NCBI RefSeq assembly: GCF_016920785.2
Contig: NW_024609879.1
Location: forward strand, 17,738,078-17,802,077
Direction of reading: 5' to 3'
Source of the DNA: Ixodes scapularis
Taxonomy: Eukaryota > Arthropoda > Arachnida > Ixodida > Ixodidae
Length of the DNA: 64,000 bases
Part shown: positions 41,281 through 54,290 of the stretch, one piece after another
Layout of the letters: every line of letters starts with the position of its first letter
How positions within the stretch are numbered: position 1 is the first letter of the stretch
Notes under the pieces: model-generated
What the model was told of the DNA's origin: nothing
Database searches by the model: none
What the model saw: the letters and a program-made list of their open reading frames with translations, nothing else
Position numbers and translations under genes: made by a program

Positions 41281-43632
41281 TCATACACCTAGAGGAGATT
41301 CTTTATAATGAATTACAGACTGCTGAGTGTCGCCATTGATGGTACAATTGACGGCGCGTATGCCCGAATTTGTGGGAAACGCCCCTTTTATGGCCGATTT
41401 TGACGTCTGAGGCAACCTTTGGAGAGCGATAACTAAATAAATTCTGGGCCGCTTCAAAAGCACTCGGGCATACGCGTCATACACCTAGAGGAGATTCTTT
41501 ATAATGAATTACAGACTGCTGAGCGTCGCCATTGATGGTACAATTGACGGCGCGTATGCCCGAATTTGTGGGAAACGCCCCTTTTATGGCCGATTTTGAC
41601 GTCTGAGGCAACCTTTGGAGAGCGATAACTAAATAAATTCTGGGCCGCTTCAAAAGCACTCGGGCATACGCGTCATACACCTAGAGCAGATTCTTTATAA
41701 TGAATTACAGACTGCTGGGCGTCGCCATTGATGGTACAATTGACGGCGCGTATGGCCGAATTTGTGGTTAACGCCCCCTTTTTGGCCGATTTTGACGTCT
41801 GAGGCAACCTTTGGAGAGCGATAACTAAATAAATTCTGGGCCGCTTCAAAAGCACTCGGGCATACGCGTCATACACCTAGAGGAGATTCTTTATAATGAA
41901 TTACAGACTGCTGAGCGTCGCCATTGATGGTACAATTGACGGCGCGTATGCCCGAATTTGTGGGAAACGCCCCTTTTATGGCCGATTTTGACGTCTGAGG
42001 CAACCTTTGGAGAGCGATAACTAAATAAATTCTGGGCCGCTTCAAAAGCACTCGGGCATACGCGTCATACACCTAGAGGAGATTCTTTATAATGAATTAC
42101 AGACTGCTGAGCGTCGCCATTGATGGTACAATTGACGGCGCGTATGCCCGAATTTGTGGGAAACGCCCCCTTTTTGGCCGATTTTGACGTCTGAGGCAAC
42201 CTTTGGAGAGCGATAACTAAATAAATTCTGGGCCGCTTCAAAAGCACTCGGGCATACGCGTCATACACCTAGAGGAGATTCTTTATAATGAATTACAGAC
42301 TGCTGAGCGTCGCCATTGATGGTACAATTGACGGCGCGTATGCCCGAATTTGTGGGAAACGCCCCTTTTATGGCCGATTTTGACGTCTGAGGCAACCTTT
42401 GGAGAGCGATAACTAAATAAATTCTGGGCCGCTTCAAAAGCACTCGGGCATACGCGTCATACACCTAGAGGAGATTCTTTATAATGAATTACAGACTGCT
42501 GAGCGTCGCCATTGATGGTACAATTGACGGCGCGTATGCCCGAATTTGTGGGAAACGCCCCTTTTATGGCCGATTTTGACGTCTGAGGCAACCTTTGGAG
42601 AGCGATAACTAAATAAATTCTGGGCCGCTTCAAAAGCACTCGGGCATACGCGTCATACACCTAGAGGAGATTCTTTATAATAAATTACAGACTGCTGAGC
42701 GTCGCCATTGATGGTACAATTGACGGCGCGTATGCCCGAATTTGTGGGAAACGCCCCTTTTATGGCCGATTTTGACGTCTGAGGCAACCTTTGGAGAGCG
42801 ATAACTAAATAAATTCTGGGCCGCTTCAAAAGCACTCGGGCATACGCGTCATACACCTAGAGGAGATTCTTTATAATGAATTACAGACTGCTGAGCGTCG
42901 CCATTGATGGTACAATTGACGGCACGTATGCCCGAATTTGTGGGAAACGCCCCCTTTTTGGCCGATTTTGACGTCTGAGGCAACCTTTGGAGAGCGATAA
43001 CTAAATAAATTCTGGGCCGCTTCAAAAGCACTCGGGCATACGCGTCATACACCTAGAGGAGATTCTTTATAATGAATTACAGACTGCTGAGCGTCGCCAT
43101 TGATGGTACAATGGACGGCGCGTATGCCCGAATTTGTGGGATACGCCCCCTTTTTGGCCGATTTTGACATCTGAGGCAACCTTTGGAGAGCGATAACTAA
43201 ATAAATTCTGGGCCGCTTCAAAAGCACTCGGGTATACGCGTCATACACCTAGAGGAGATTCTTCATAATGGATTACAGACTGCTGAGTGTCGCCATTGAT
43301 GGTACAATTGACGGCGCGTATGCCCGAATTTATGGGAAACGCCTCCTTTTTGGCCGATTTTGACGTCTGAGGCAACCTTTGGAGAGCGATAACTAAATAA
43401 ATTCTGGGCCGCTTCAAAAGCACTCGGGCATACGCGTCATACACCTAGAGGAGATTCTTTATAATAAATTACAGACTGCTGAGTGTCGCCATTGATGGTA
43501 CAATTGACGGCGCGTATGCCCGAATTTGTGGGAAACGCCCCCTTTTTGGCCGATTTTGACGTCTGAGGCAACATTTGGAGAGCGATAACTAAATAAATTC
43601 CGGGCCGCTTCAAAAGCACTCGGGCATACGCG
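41281..43632. repeat. Higher-order satellite unit 2 (12 monomers, 2352 bp)
   Basis: Near-identical to 38929-41280 at an offset of 2352. The only differences I noticed are GGCACGTATG at about 42924 (GGCGCGTATG in unit 1) and GGGTATACGCG at about 43231 (GGGCATACGCG). The monomers on either side do not continue the 12-step pattern. Confidence 0.92.
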
Positions 43633-45894
43633 TCATACACCTAGAGGAGATTCTTTATAATGAATTACAGACTGCTGAGTGTCGCCATTGATGGTACAAT
43701 TGACGGCGCGTATGCCCGAATTTGTGGGACACGCCCCCTTTTTGGCCGATTTTGACGTCTGAGGCAACCTTTGGAGAGCGATAACTAAATAAATTCTGGG
43801 CCGCTTCAAAAGCACTCGAGCATACGCGTCATACACCTAGAGGAGATTCTTTATAATGAATTACAGACTGCTGAGTGTCACCATTGATGGTACAATTGAC
43901 GGCGCGTATGCCCGAATTTGTTGGAAACGCCCCCTTTTTGGCCGATTTTGACGTCTGAGGCAACCTTTGGAGAGCGATAACTAAATAAATTCTGGGCCGC
44001 TTCCAAAGCACTCGGGCATACTCGTCGTACACCTAGAGGAGATTCTTTATAATGAATTACAGACTGCTGAGTGTCGCCATTGATGGTACAATTGACGGCG
44101 CGTATGCCCGAATTTGTGGGACGCCCACTTTTTGGCCGATTTTGACGTCTGAGGCAACCTTTGGAGAGCGATAACTAAATAAACTCTGGGCCGCTTCAAA
44201 AGCACTCGGGCATACGCGTCATACACCTAGAGGAGATTCTTTATAATGAATTACAGACTGCTGAGTGTCGCCATTGATGGTACAATTGACGGCGCGTATG
44301 CCCGAATTTGTGGGAAACGCCCCCTTTTTGGCCGATTTTGACGTCTGAGGCAACCTTTGGAGAGCGATAACTAAATAAATTCCGGGCCGCTTCAAAAGCA
44401 CTCGGGCATACGCGTCATACACCTAGAGGAGATTCTTTATAATGAATTACAGACTGCTGAGTGTCGCCATTGATGGTACAATTGACGGCGCGTATGCCCG
44501 AATTTGTGGGAAACGCCCCCTTTTTGGCCGATTTTGACGTCTGAGGCAACCTTTGGAGAGCGATAACTAAATAAATTCTGGGCCGCTTCAAAAGCACTCA
44601 GGCATACGCGTCATACACCTAGAGGAGATTCTTTATAATGAATTACAGACTGCTGAGTGTCGCCATTGATGGTATAATTGACGGCGCGTATGCCCGAATT
44701 GGTGGACAAGGCCCCCTTTTTGGCCGATTTTGACGTCTGAGGCAACCTTTGGAGAGCGATAACTATATAAATTCTGGGCCGCTTCAAAAGCACTCGGGCA
44801 TACGCGTCATACACCTAGAGGAGATTCTTTATAATGAATTACAGACTGCTGAGTGTCGCCATTGATGGTACAATTGACGGCGCGTATGCCCGATTTTGTG
44901 GGAAACGCCCCCTTTTTGGCCGATTTTGACGTCTGAGGCAACCTTTGGAGAGCGATAACTAAATAAATTCTGGGCCGCTTCAAAAGCACTCGGGCATACG
45001 CGTCATACACATAGAGGAGATTCTTTATAATGAATTACAGACTGCTGAGTGTCGCCATTGATGGTACAATTGACGGCGCGTATGCCCAAATTTGTGGGAA
45101 ACGCCCCCTTTTCGGCCGATTTTGACGTCTGAGGCAACCTTTGGAGAGCGATAACTAAATAAATTCTGGGCCGCTTCAAAAGCACTCGGGCATACGCGTC
45201 ATACACCTAGAGGAGATTCTTTATAATTAATTACAGACTGCTGAGTGTCGCCATTGATGGTACAATTGACGGCGAGTATACCCGAAGTTGTGGAAAACGC
45301 CTCCTTTTTGGCCGATTTTGACGTCTCAGGCAACCTTTGGAGAGCGATAACTAAATAAATTCTGGGCCGCTTCAAAAGCACTCGGGCATACGCGTCTTAC
45401 ACCTAGAGGAGATTCTTTATAATGAATTACAGACTGCTGAGTGTCGCCATTGATGGTACAATTGACGGGGCGTGTGCCCAAATTTGTGGGAAACGCCCCC
45501 TTTTTGTCCGATTTGGACGGTTGACGCAAGCTTTGGAGAGTGATAACTAAATAAATTCTGGGCCGCTTCAAAAGCTTTCGGGCATATGCGTCGCAAAACT
45601 AGAGGAGATGCATCATTATGACTTATAGAGTACTGAGTGTCGCCATTGATGGTACAATTGGCGGCGCGTATGCCCAAATTTCTGGGACACACCCCTTTTT
45701 TGCCTGATTTTGACGTCTGAGGTTGTGATGGCTTAAGAGATACTGGGCCGTTTCAAAAGCTCTTGGGCGCACGCGCAGCAAACCTACATAAGATTGATTA
45801 ATTAGCAGTAACAGCGTGCTAAATGTCGCCATAAATGGTACTCTTCATGTCGCGTTTGCCAAAGTGTCTGGACCACGCCCACTCATTTTGGCAT

Positions 45895-46650
45895 TTTTAT
45901 TTTTAATACCATTCTTGGAAGTGGAATAGCTGGTGAAATGAAATTTGGACACTTTGTAAAAGATAGTTCGGATCAAAAAACGCTTTGACTCCTTAATTAT
46001 TCAGCGCATTAAGTATAATGTATTTGAGCTAATTACGCGATGAGAACAAAAAAAAAAACAAAAAAAAACTGCATTTAGGCTCCGTGTTTATCAATTAAGA
46101 AAATATTCAGTGTAGTTGCCGTTTTGTTATACATCACATATGTTGCTAAAAAAATGTATTTAGGAACGCAACAACGTCACTGAATCCTCGAGTCTCCTCA
46201 CCAACTGCGGATCCTTTTTGGTATTTAAAGTCCTGGGGAACCACTTTAAATTTTAGTAATTTGAAAATAAAAAATGTTGCCATGGAGCTAGAGACATTGG
46301 CTATATATATAGCAAAATGCAACTAAATTGATGGTGTGGTTTTCTTAGGGTTTGCATTGAATGTTGAAAAGACGTATGATTTTTCTGCGGTTCCCCATAG
46401 GAACCAATGAGTAAAAGTTTGGTTGCATTTTGGCCAGACTTAATATAAACCCAGGACCACGAAACTTCTTGTGGAGGTTGAGGGCATTGTATTTAAACGT
46501 GACACAAAAGTGCAAAGGGATTGATTGATTAGTTTTCTTTGTATAAAAAAAGATCGCTTTGGTCCATTGAGTTACGGGCGCCGGCGCAACGGCGGCCGAT
46601 AGATGGCGTAAGTAGTGGCGGCGCTCGCCTGTCCGAGAATCTTGGGGTTG
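45895..46650. other. AT-rich spacer between satellite and duplication copy B
   Basis: AT-rich with A-runs near 46050. From 46345 to 46520 a block reads, on the minus strand, as a 109-codon frame; it looks like a dispersed noncoding repeat, with ATTGGTTCCTATGGGGAACC inside. GC rises in the last 80 bp (GATAGATGGCG, GCGGCGCTCGCC), just before copy B starts. No gene is supported. Confidence 0.4.
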
Positions 46651-47980
46651 CTGCAAGTCAGTCATGTTTAACATTCATAAAACTGCTTGTCAAATAATGG
46701 CACTGTCGAGGACATGTACTCGGCTCGAGCAATCGCTGTGCACAAGCTGGTCGTCTGGATGCAGACAGCAAACATCCCGGTTGAAACGTCCTTCCTCGCA
46801 ATGTAGCTCAAGACTAGGTCAGGGCCCCACTCACAAACGTCTATACTTTGCATCTCTTTAAGCTGGACCACTTTTGACACTACAAGCCATTGCAGCAAAA
46901 ACAGTGTGAGACATGATTATAAGCTCGACGTACCATGGCATCCAACTAGAAGGTCACATGGCTTGCAGCTTCTGCCGTAATTAACTTTAAACTGAGATAG
47001 TTTGGAATAATGCTCCCGGTTTTTAGTGTTGCCCGGCACGGTTAACAATTTGGTGATATAGTGCTGCATTGAAAAATCTGCATTCGTGACTGTATCACCT
47101 TATGAATGCATACTAGCTATTAAACTCTCCATTCTGCAGAGAAATGAAATGCACTTCGCTTCCAATTGCAGCTACTTCTGGAACTTCATGGTATGAAGCA
47201 CCTTATGGCTGCAAGCTCTGACCGATCTTGTTCTCTGGTCTGCGCAGGCCCATTGCAGGGAGTCACTCCGAGAGCCTCACCAAAGGTTCCTGCCCGTGGT
47301 CGTTCTAAATTTTTTTGTTGTAGGTATGCATCCTTTCTGTCTTTCCCTAATGTACTCAGGCGTTTTCTTTTCATTGTCGCAGATTTGCCTCAAATATGGT
47401 TCAGCACAAAAATGGATGCTGTACAACTGTATCCCGCATATTTTGTTCAAGGTAACTTTTCTTTGCGAAAGTTAGATTTTTTTTATGAAGGTTAGTCTTT
47501 TTTGTTTTTATTCACAAATTTATTTGAGTTGTCATGGGCAACACTAAAACGTTATGCCAAGGGCAAGGACAAGTTCACTGCTCTAACTTGTTCTCAACTG
47601 ATTGCAAACAATTTTGTTAATGTCGTGAAACCTCTTTCCAGCACTTGCTTTGCAGCATGGAAACAAATTATACATGGGACATACTCTTCTTTAGACTGCT
47701 TGTTCATTCTGCAGCTCTGCCTTCTATAGATGTCGTGCTACTGGAGAGCAGGCGAATTCGATTGTTGGTTTTGTCATTGCTTTTTTTTTAGCCGTTGTCC
47801 TAATAGTTCTTGTAAATTTAAAAATTTTCCTAAAAAGCAAGTTGGCAAGAATATCTATTTTGACTAGTTAGCTGAAAATAATGATCTAGTACCCTTTAGT
47901 CAGTAAAATAGATAGTGTGTGCCGCTGTTAGTGTCAAGTAGAGATGCACGCTTTTTTAGGCATTTTGCGCAGAGTGGTAC

Positions 47981-49377
47981 CAGTGTTGGAGGTAACGCGT
48001 TACTAGTAACGATGTTACTGGTAACGCGTTACATTTTTCGCTAACGCAGTAACGTACTCGTTAGGGTTCTGAATGCCTAACGAGTAAAGTATTTCCGTTA
48101 CTTTTTTACGGTATCGGCTGTCAAATTTCGGTACTCGTTACTCGTTACTTTTGACCAAAACTGGTGAAATCCTGCACGAGCTTATCTCAAAATCCTGCAC
48201 CAGCTTATCGCTGCACGGAACCAGCATCCGTCACACTAAAGTTTAAAAAAAAAGAAAAAAAAAACTCACTTCTCGAAGGCGAAAAAAACCTTCGGCTACC
48301 AGCTAATTCCGTTCATCCTCTTTTTTTTTTTCGTAGTGTCACCACCCACAAGACTTGAACGAACCACTGTGTTACAGCCTCCTCCCCTCCCTCCTCTCCC
48401 CCCCCCCCCCTGCCCCCCTGCTTTTTGCAGGAGAAGTGGACAGCGGGGGGGGGGGGGGGGGAGCCGTGGAGCGACATTTGTTTACAACAGTGGAAGCTAT
48501 TTGCTCATTTCTCTAGTTTCAAAAAAAAAGAAACATCCTTTGTGGAATATTTTTACCCTCGCTCTCCCCCTCGCTGCCTGAAAGTTCCTGACCCACTTTT
48601 GTGCACAGCAGAATCTTTCGCCTGATTAGTCTTTAATTCCCTAAGGTCATGATAAAAATATTTTAAAAAAAAGTTTTAAACCTGGAAAGAAAACTTACAA
48701 ACACGAAACCTTTTTTTTTTTTCTTTTTTTTCACAGAAAAACTAAGAGCTACTGCTGGTAAGAGGCAGCAAGTGATTATAGCCAGTGTGCTGGTAACCGG
48801 TGTCCTGTTCCAGATAGTGAAGTAAATCAGTCTCTGGTAATAGTATGAACCGGACTGTTACTAAAACCGGCGTACAGATGAGGGGTGTTGGTTGGCTGGT
48901 TGTGTTCCAGCAGTCCTCGTTCGCATGCTGTAGTTTATAAAAGCCGATTGACTAACATCTCCGACTCATTCTGCGCGTGAGATGGGCATGAATAACGAAA
49001 GTCCGTCGCCATGGCCAGCAGGTGTGAATGAAATGTATCAACTAAAGGAGACAGAATCAGGTAATTTACAGTTTCAATGCCTAATCTGCATGCCGAAAAT
49101 TAAGCTGCTTCGCGCATCAAAATACTATGAAACCCACTCTGTAAATTTTTATCTTTATCCAAGCTTGTTAAGGAGGCTTATCATACATCTCTGCCAAACA
49201 TATGTGCTTGAACAGAAAAGTAACGTAAAAGTAACGTTCGTTATTTTTGAAAAGTAATGGTAACGGTATATCGTTACGTTTGTAAAAGAGTAACCTAGCT
49301 CGATAACGCGTTACTTTTTACCAAAATAACGAGTAACGCTATTTCGTTACTTTTTTTCGGTAACGGGCACAACACTG
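47981..49377. mobile_element. Non-autonomous hAT element, 1397 bp
   Basis: Ends CAGTGTTGGAGGTAACG and CGGTAACGGGCACAACACTG, flanked by the perfect 8-bp duplication AGTGGTAC (47973-47980, 49378-49385). Subterminal regions are packed with GTAAC/GTTAC words in both orientations (ACGCGTTACTAGTAACG and others), as in many animal hAT elements, where they bind transposase. The interior has long C, G and A runs and no transposase motif. Copy A holds the empty site at 30055-30062. Confidence 0.93.
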
Positions 49378-49796
49378 AGTGGTACCCATTTTTATTGGTT
49401 AGCCTCTTGGTGCGCCAACTAAACTCTTTCTATCCAGACACCTGCCCTTTGCTTTTATTTGGCAGGCTTTGGCAATAAAATAATATAGTGTTATTCCTCG
49501 GTGGCTTAAAAACCTAAAGAAAGAAGTTTGTCCATGTTTAAACGCAAACTTTTATAAAGGCAAAAATGAATTAAGCCAGTAGCAGACGACACATAGCCTC
49601 AGCAGTGCTCCGCGCCAACAGCGTTGCGTCAAAATAGCGGTCGTCTCCTTTTTGCTGCCTTCTCTCTCTTTGCTTCGGCGCTCTCCTCCCTTTCCTCCTC
49701 TCCGGCACCTTTGTCACCACACCCACTGGCTAAACTCTCCCACTATACGGCTCTGCATTGCAGTAGTAGGTTCTTTTTTATAGTCTTTAGAGTTAA

Positions 49797-51558
49797 AGGG
49801 ACCATGAAATGACCTTTTTACTTTTTCCAGATAACTTTTACATTAAACCGTCAATGTTCACTGAATGCCGAACAGGCATCCGTTTTCGTCTCGGTTTATT
49901 AACTTCTACACAAAATATTGTTGAAATATCGACTTTTTCATTCTCTCCAACTGACCGCAAAACAAGCCGTGACGTAGGCCGTTTCCGAAACCGGAAGTTC
50001 TCTCGGCAGTAGGAGAATGGGAGCGTTAGCGGCAACGAGTTGGGGTGCGCCGGTAGGTTTTACTACGCTGATGTCACCGACGTATTTCCTGAATCGGCGC
50101 CTCTCATCGCCGCATCGCAGCTGAGCGAAATTCAATGAGATATGTTGCGCTACAGCGACAGCATGGGACTAGTCCCATACGCCGGTATGCCTGTTGGGAA
50201 GTGCAGCGAGTCTTCCGGTGAAGACTCCAGAAGTCAACCTCCCTGTCATTGTTGGCAGAAGGGCCGGCCCGTGTCAGCCGTTTGCAAAGCGACGTAGATG
50301 GCGTTTTTCGCGGCCTCGGAGATGCAGGAGCGAGCCGACGTTAAAAAAGATACGTTTGAACTACGAGTGTCAGCAAGAGCCACGTAAATACCTGTTTACG
50401 CTCGGAGCGGACGCGCGCGCTTGATGGAAGTGCTGTATTCGCGCTGTTGGTAAGCGCTTCGGGACCGTTCTTTTACGATTGCAACTCGATACTGACGCGA
50501 CACTCGGCAAAGAAAGGTTGGACCGGGGTTGTACGTATAGCTCCCACGAACTGTTATAGCTCGACAGTGACGTGCAGTCTGTCAGAATAAAAATGGCATA
50601 CCAATAACAAAGTGTACATACCGTGTTACGAAGGTAATCCATACGGCGTTCATTTCAGCTCTATATCACACGAAACAAAAAGATAGAATCGACGAGAGTC
50701 CCTTTTCGACGAGTGTTCGTCAACACTGCCTCGGAAAACAAGGGGAAGAGATTGACCTCACCTCTTAATCTAGAATTGAGGTCAGTGATCAAACTATATT
50801 ACGGGAAGGGTCAACAAGGGTCGCGCGGGCATATTCCATTTAGCACGCCAGCCGGTCGTAGGCAGACGGTCTTGCGACGAAGCAACGCAGCGCCGAGTCG
50901 GAATGCCTGCTAGGCCTATATTCAGAGCAGCTCGCTTCGTCGGAGTCGGTGGATCCAGCGTTCTTGTTCGTCGTGGTCTGTTTTAAGTACTGTTTTCTTG
51001 CTGCTTCAAGTCGGCACGCGCGGGAAGAACACGTAGAAAAATAAACGTTCAGTCAGTCAGAGTTTTGAGAGGAAGGAAAACAAAGAAAATAAATTTTCGT
51101 CGGTCGCCGTAACCCAAGTAACTGTCGGCCCTGCCCTACTGCGGACGCGCAGTAGTTGCTTCGTTTACCACACGATAGATGGCGCTTGGCTCTCAGCATT
51201 ATCAAATTTGGCAATTTTCGCCACACATCTCTAATTATGCTACAAAATGTGGATCTGAATATTATTTAACAAAACTTTTAGGAAACATTCGCCGGCTATT
51301 TATTGTTTACGATCGCGGTGCTGGTGAGGTAGGCTCTTACCCAATAGGCGACCTGGATTTGGCTGACGTGCTCCATTTCCGCGGATGCATCGTAGTGAAC
51401 AGGCGAAGGAAGGAAGGCGCAAAAGAGTCCAGTTTTCTTTTAAAAGTTCTATAGCAAATAATTTTTTTTGGCTCCCTATTTTTGTGTTGTGTTTATTTTC
51501 ACACCTTTTACGACGTGCGGTGGATGAAACTCGATTTTAAAATCATTTCATGGTCCCT
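49797..51558. mobile_element. TTAA-flanked non-autonomous transposon, 1762 bp
   Basis: Perfect 16-bp inverted ends AGGGACCATGAAATGA / TCATTTCATGGTCCCT with TTAA on both sides. The empty site TTAA is at 30469-30472 in copy A. TTAA targeting fits piggyBac or Kolobok superfamilies. The ends are not the usual piggyBac CCC/GGG start, so Kolobok-like is equally possible. The interior (50272-51125) shares long blocks with 59770-60545. No transposase is encoded. Confidence 0.9.
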
Positions 51559-54049
51559 TTAAATGTGAATATTTGACAGAAATCTCCCAGGTTGGGGTGA
51601 AAGGGGGTTAAATGAATGCATTTGATCATTCGCCTTAATTCGGTACCCATCATTTCAAGGCCTGTGTGGCCTTGTCCTGGGGTGTGTCTATGACTGTGGC
51701 TGTGAAGGAGCAGTTTTTTTAATAGGTACAAGTACAAAGTATAAAAACAAAAGGATCTATGTGCTGATCATGAAAGAATATGCTAGCAATTCTAATGTAG
51801 CTCTGCCAAGTACTTGATTGTGATTTGTTTTTATTTCCAGCTACTTGGTTGCCTCAAGATCTGGAGATCCTAGTGGCCACAAGCTTGGACTCAATCTTCT
51901 TCTGTGGTCCGGCCAGGACCATGGGGGAGGTAATCCCAGCAACAAGAGCATCACAGTATCTCCCTGCCTGTGACTTTCGATTAGTATCACGACAAGGGAG
52001 TCCTCATGCCACCAAGTGTTAGGTATGCTACTCGAAATAAGCATTCTTACCTATTCTTGAAGTGAAACAGCAAAAGCACTACTAAGTCTAAAATGCAAAA
52101 AACATTCAAATCTCGGGTTGGATGGAGTTCCAATTACAAAAAGGCGTCTGCAGACATGACTCACATGTGAACTTAAAGCCCACGAATGTAGGTTCGACGG
52201 AGTCACAGAAATAACTTCCCGCAGATGGCTTCGCTAGTGCCATACCCAAACAAATTCTTAAAATAATCATTGTGTTACGTTGGTGTCATTAATCTTATGT
52301 ACCTACCCCACCCAGCAGTCGGGAGATGTGAAATATAAAAAAAAATGGGAACTTGCACATTGTCAGCTCTGCAAAGATAATATATTGAACCGAGCATAGC
52401 ACGTTCAACTTAAGAAAGCAATTCAGTGCAGGCCTAGTTTTAAGCTTCACATATTTGTTATTGCCCTTCATAATGAAGTAAAAACTGCTTAAGTTGTGGC
52501 CCACTACAGGCTTTCTATTAGTGTTAAAAAGTGTTATGGCAGTTTAAACAGCTCGCTCCAAATATTTTCTTGAAATGCATAGGTTTATGGAAAATATTAT
52601 GTGGATGTTTGCAGACAGTCATGGTGAGACCAATCTTTAGTGCCAAGTGTTCCACTTATTCAGAGTTGGTTGAGTCTGTAAATATTGTATGTCGCAAATT
52701 AAATTTTTATGGTATGCAATGGGCACAATCATCCGTAATGACTAGCTCTACCTAGGGGAACTTTATACGTTAACTACGGCAAGATGGTTTCACAAAACTA
52801 AGTATTTAGTTTATTCAACTCCTGCACTAACCTTATCTCTAGAAACTTTTTATATTCTTTACGATGCTGAGTTAGGATTCTGGAAGTAGTTTTTCTAGAA
52901 CTACGCTAGACATTTCCAGTTCATAATTTTTCTCGCAAAGAATTCGAGAGAGCCAAACCCTGTAATATACGGATGGAACTCGCAGAATGATACGACTGGC
53001 AGTTTGAAACATTCGGCGCTGTAACAGTAACAATGACATGTCACTTGCCTATGTAATGCTCATTGTCGCAGATCAAACTGCTTTTTCCGTCTGCACTCAT
53101 TTTCAGTGGACTCATTCAGCGAACTCGCACCCGAGACTGCAGCGCTGGGTTCTGCGAAGTAATTTGCATGAATATAGATGCAACAGGTTTCTTTGAGTGT
53201 GCGTCTAACACGTATTCTTCATATTGAATCTGCTACTGTATTCATGACCATGTCCTTAATTGTATCCACATTCCAGCTTATTTTTATTATGACATTTGAG
53301 TTTTCTTCAGTACTTTTCTCAACACCTGTGCTTGTTGAGCCATACTCAAGACCATTAATCTTGTCTTTCACTATTACATTAATATATAAAACTGTTGATG
53401 CCGAGTGAGAATTCAAGGTCCCGAATCTGTCGTGCGAGTTAAATAACCAATAAAAAGCTCTACACAGGACATTTTGTTAAAAGAGGCTGTATAAGCATTA
53501 AAATAGCACATGCCATGCTAAAAAAAAAATACAAATTCTTGTTAGGTATGCAAGGATGACACTGCTGTTTCTGATGTGTCACAAAAAAAATCAGTGCCAT
53601 ACAGTGTTCCTTATGGAAGTACAAACTGTCGAATTCAAAGCCCAGAAGTTTTATTCAAGAATGTTCCTCAATACAAATGTATTTAGAGATCTGAGCCACT
53701 GACTCATACATGACTATGTGGTGAAAATTCATTTTCATGTGCATTATAGTTTACAAGGTCTAGTCTGCATTGATTTATTGCATTCATGCTGAAACTGGGA
53801 GGGGTTCTCTGGGTATGAATAAAGATATAAACATTTCTTGAAATCAAAACATTTGAGAACGGACAAAAATAAGGATCTGAGAACGGTATCTTAGATTCTC
53901 TTCTCTTTTTCTTATCTCTAATTTTCACCTTATTTCACCTGGGGCATTTCGTTTTTTTAGCGCAGCTCTTAGCACCCGTTTCCGCGTTTCGCGGCGTCAC
54001 CCTCGGCGTAACCGCCCAACTAAACTTGGCAGGAAATTGAATTAATGTT

Positions 54050-54290
54050 GCGGTCATGTGACGTTAATATTTCCACTAAGTCTAGCTGAGAAACAGAATT
54101 TTTTATGGATGACATGACACGGTCATGCAACGTCATTTTCCCCGCTACTTTTAGCGGGAAAACTGCGTTTGTGTTGAGGTCATGTGACATCAATTTCCGC
54201 GCTAAATTTTGTGGAAAACTTAACCCGCGAAATTTAGTGGGCAAATTTTCCCGCTAAATTCAGGGAAATTTTTCGCTAAATGGGAGGGAG
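54050..54290 (+). repeat. Imperfect tandem repeat (copy B of 32935-33175)
   Basis: Same GGTCATGTGACGT-spaced units with a few substitutions. Confidence 0.5.

Larger units (their letters stand above)
38661..45893. repeat. Satellite array, 196-bp monomer, ~37 copies
   Basis: Monomers start at GTCTGAGGCAACC and repeat every 196 bp from 38661. Thirty-six are clear; the last two or three (after about 45380) decay progressively and the array fades out by about 45893. The left edge is sharp. Adjacent monomers differ by a few positions, for example CCCCTTTTATGG versus CCCCCTTTTTGG. Each monomer holds a perfect 12-bp inverted pair GCGTATGCCCGA and TCGGGCATACGC with centres 108 bp apart (88 bp to the next), plus CTAAATAAATTC. 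A minus-strand frame of 67 codons occurs in nearly every monomer, but its phase rotates because 196 is not a multiple of three. It is a by-product of homogenisation rather than a gene. Confidence 0.97.

Noticed and set aside
38733..45692. Thirty-plus near-identical 67-residue minus-strand frames
   Set aside because: They are one frame per 196-bp monomer. The phase shifts by one each monomer, there is no promoter or RBS context, and conservation follows from satellite homogenisation.
38661..45893. CRISPR-like regular array
   Set aside because: The whole 196-bp unit repeats with no unique spacers, in eukaryotic repeat-rich DNA, so it is a satellite.
48336..48581. Proline/glycine-rich protein within the hAT insertion
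   Set aside because: It is a translation of C and G homopolymer runs inside a non-autonomous transposon.
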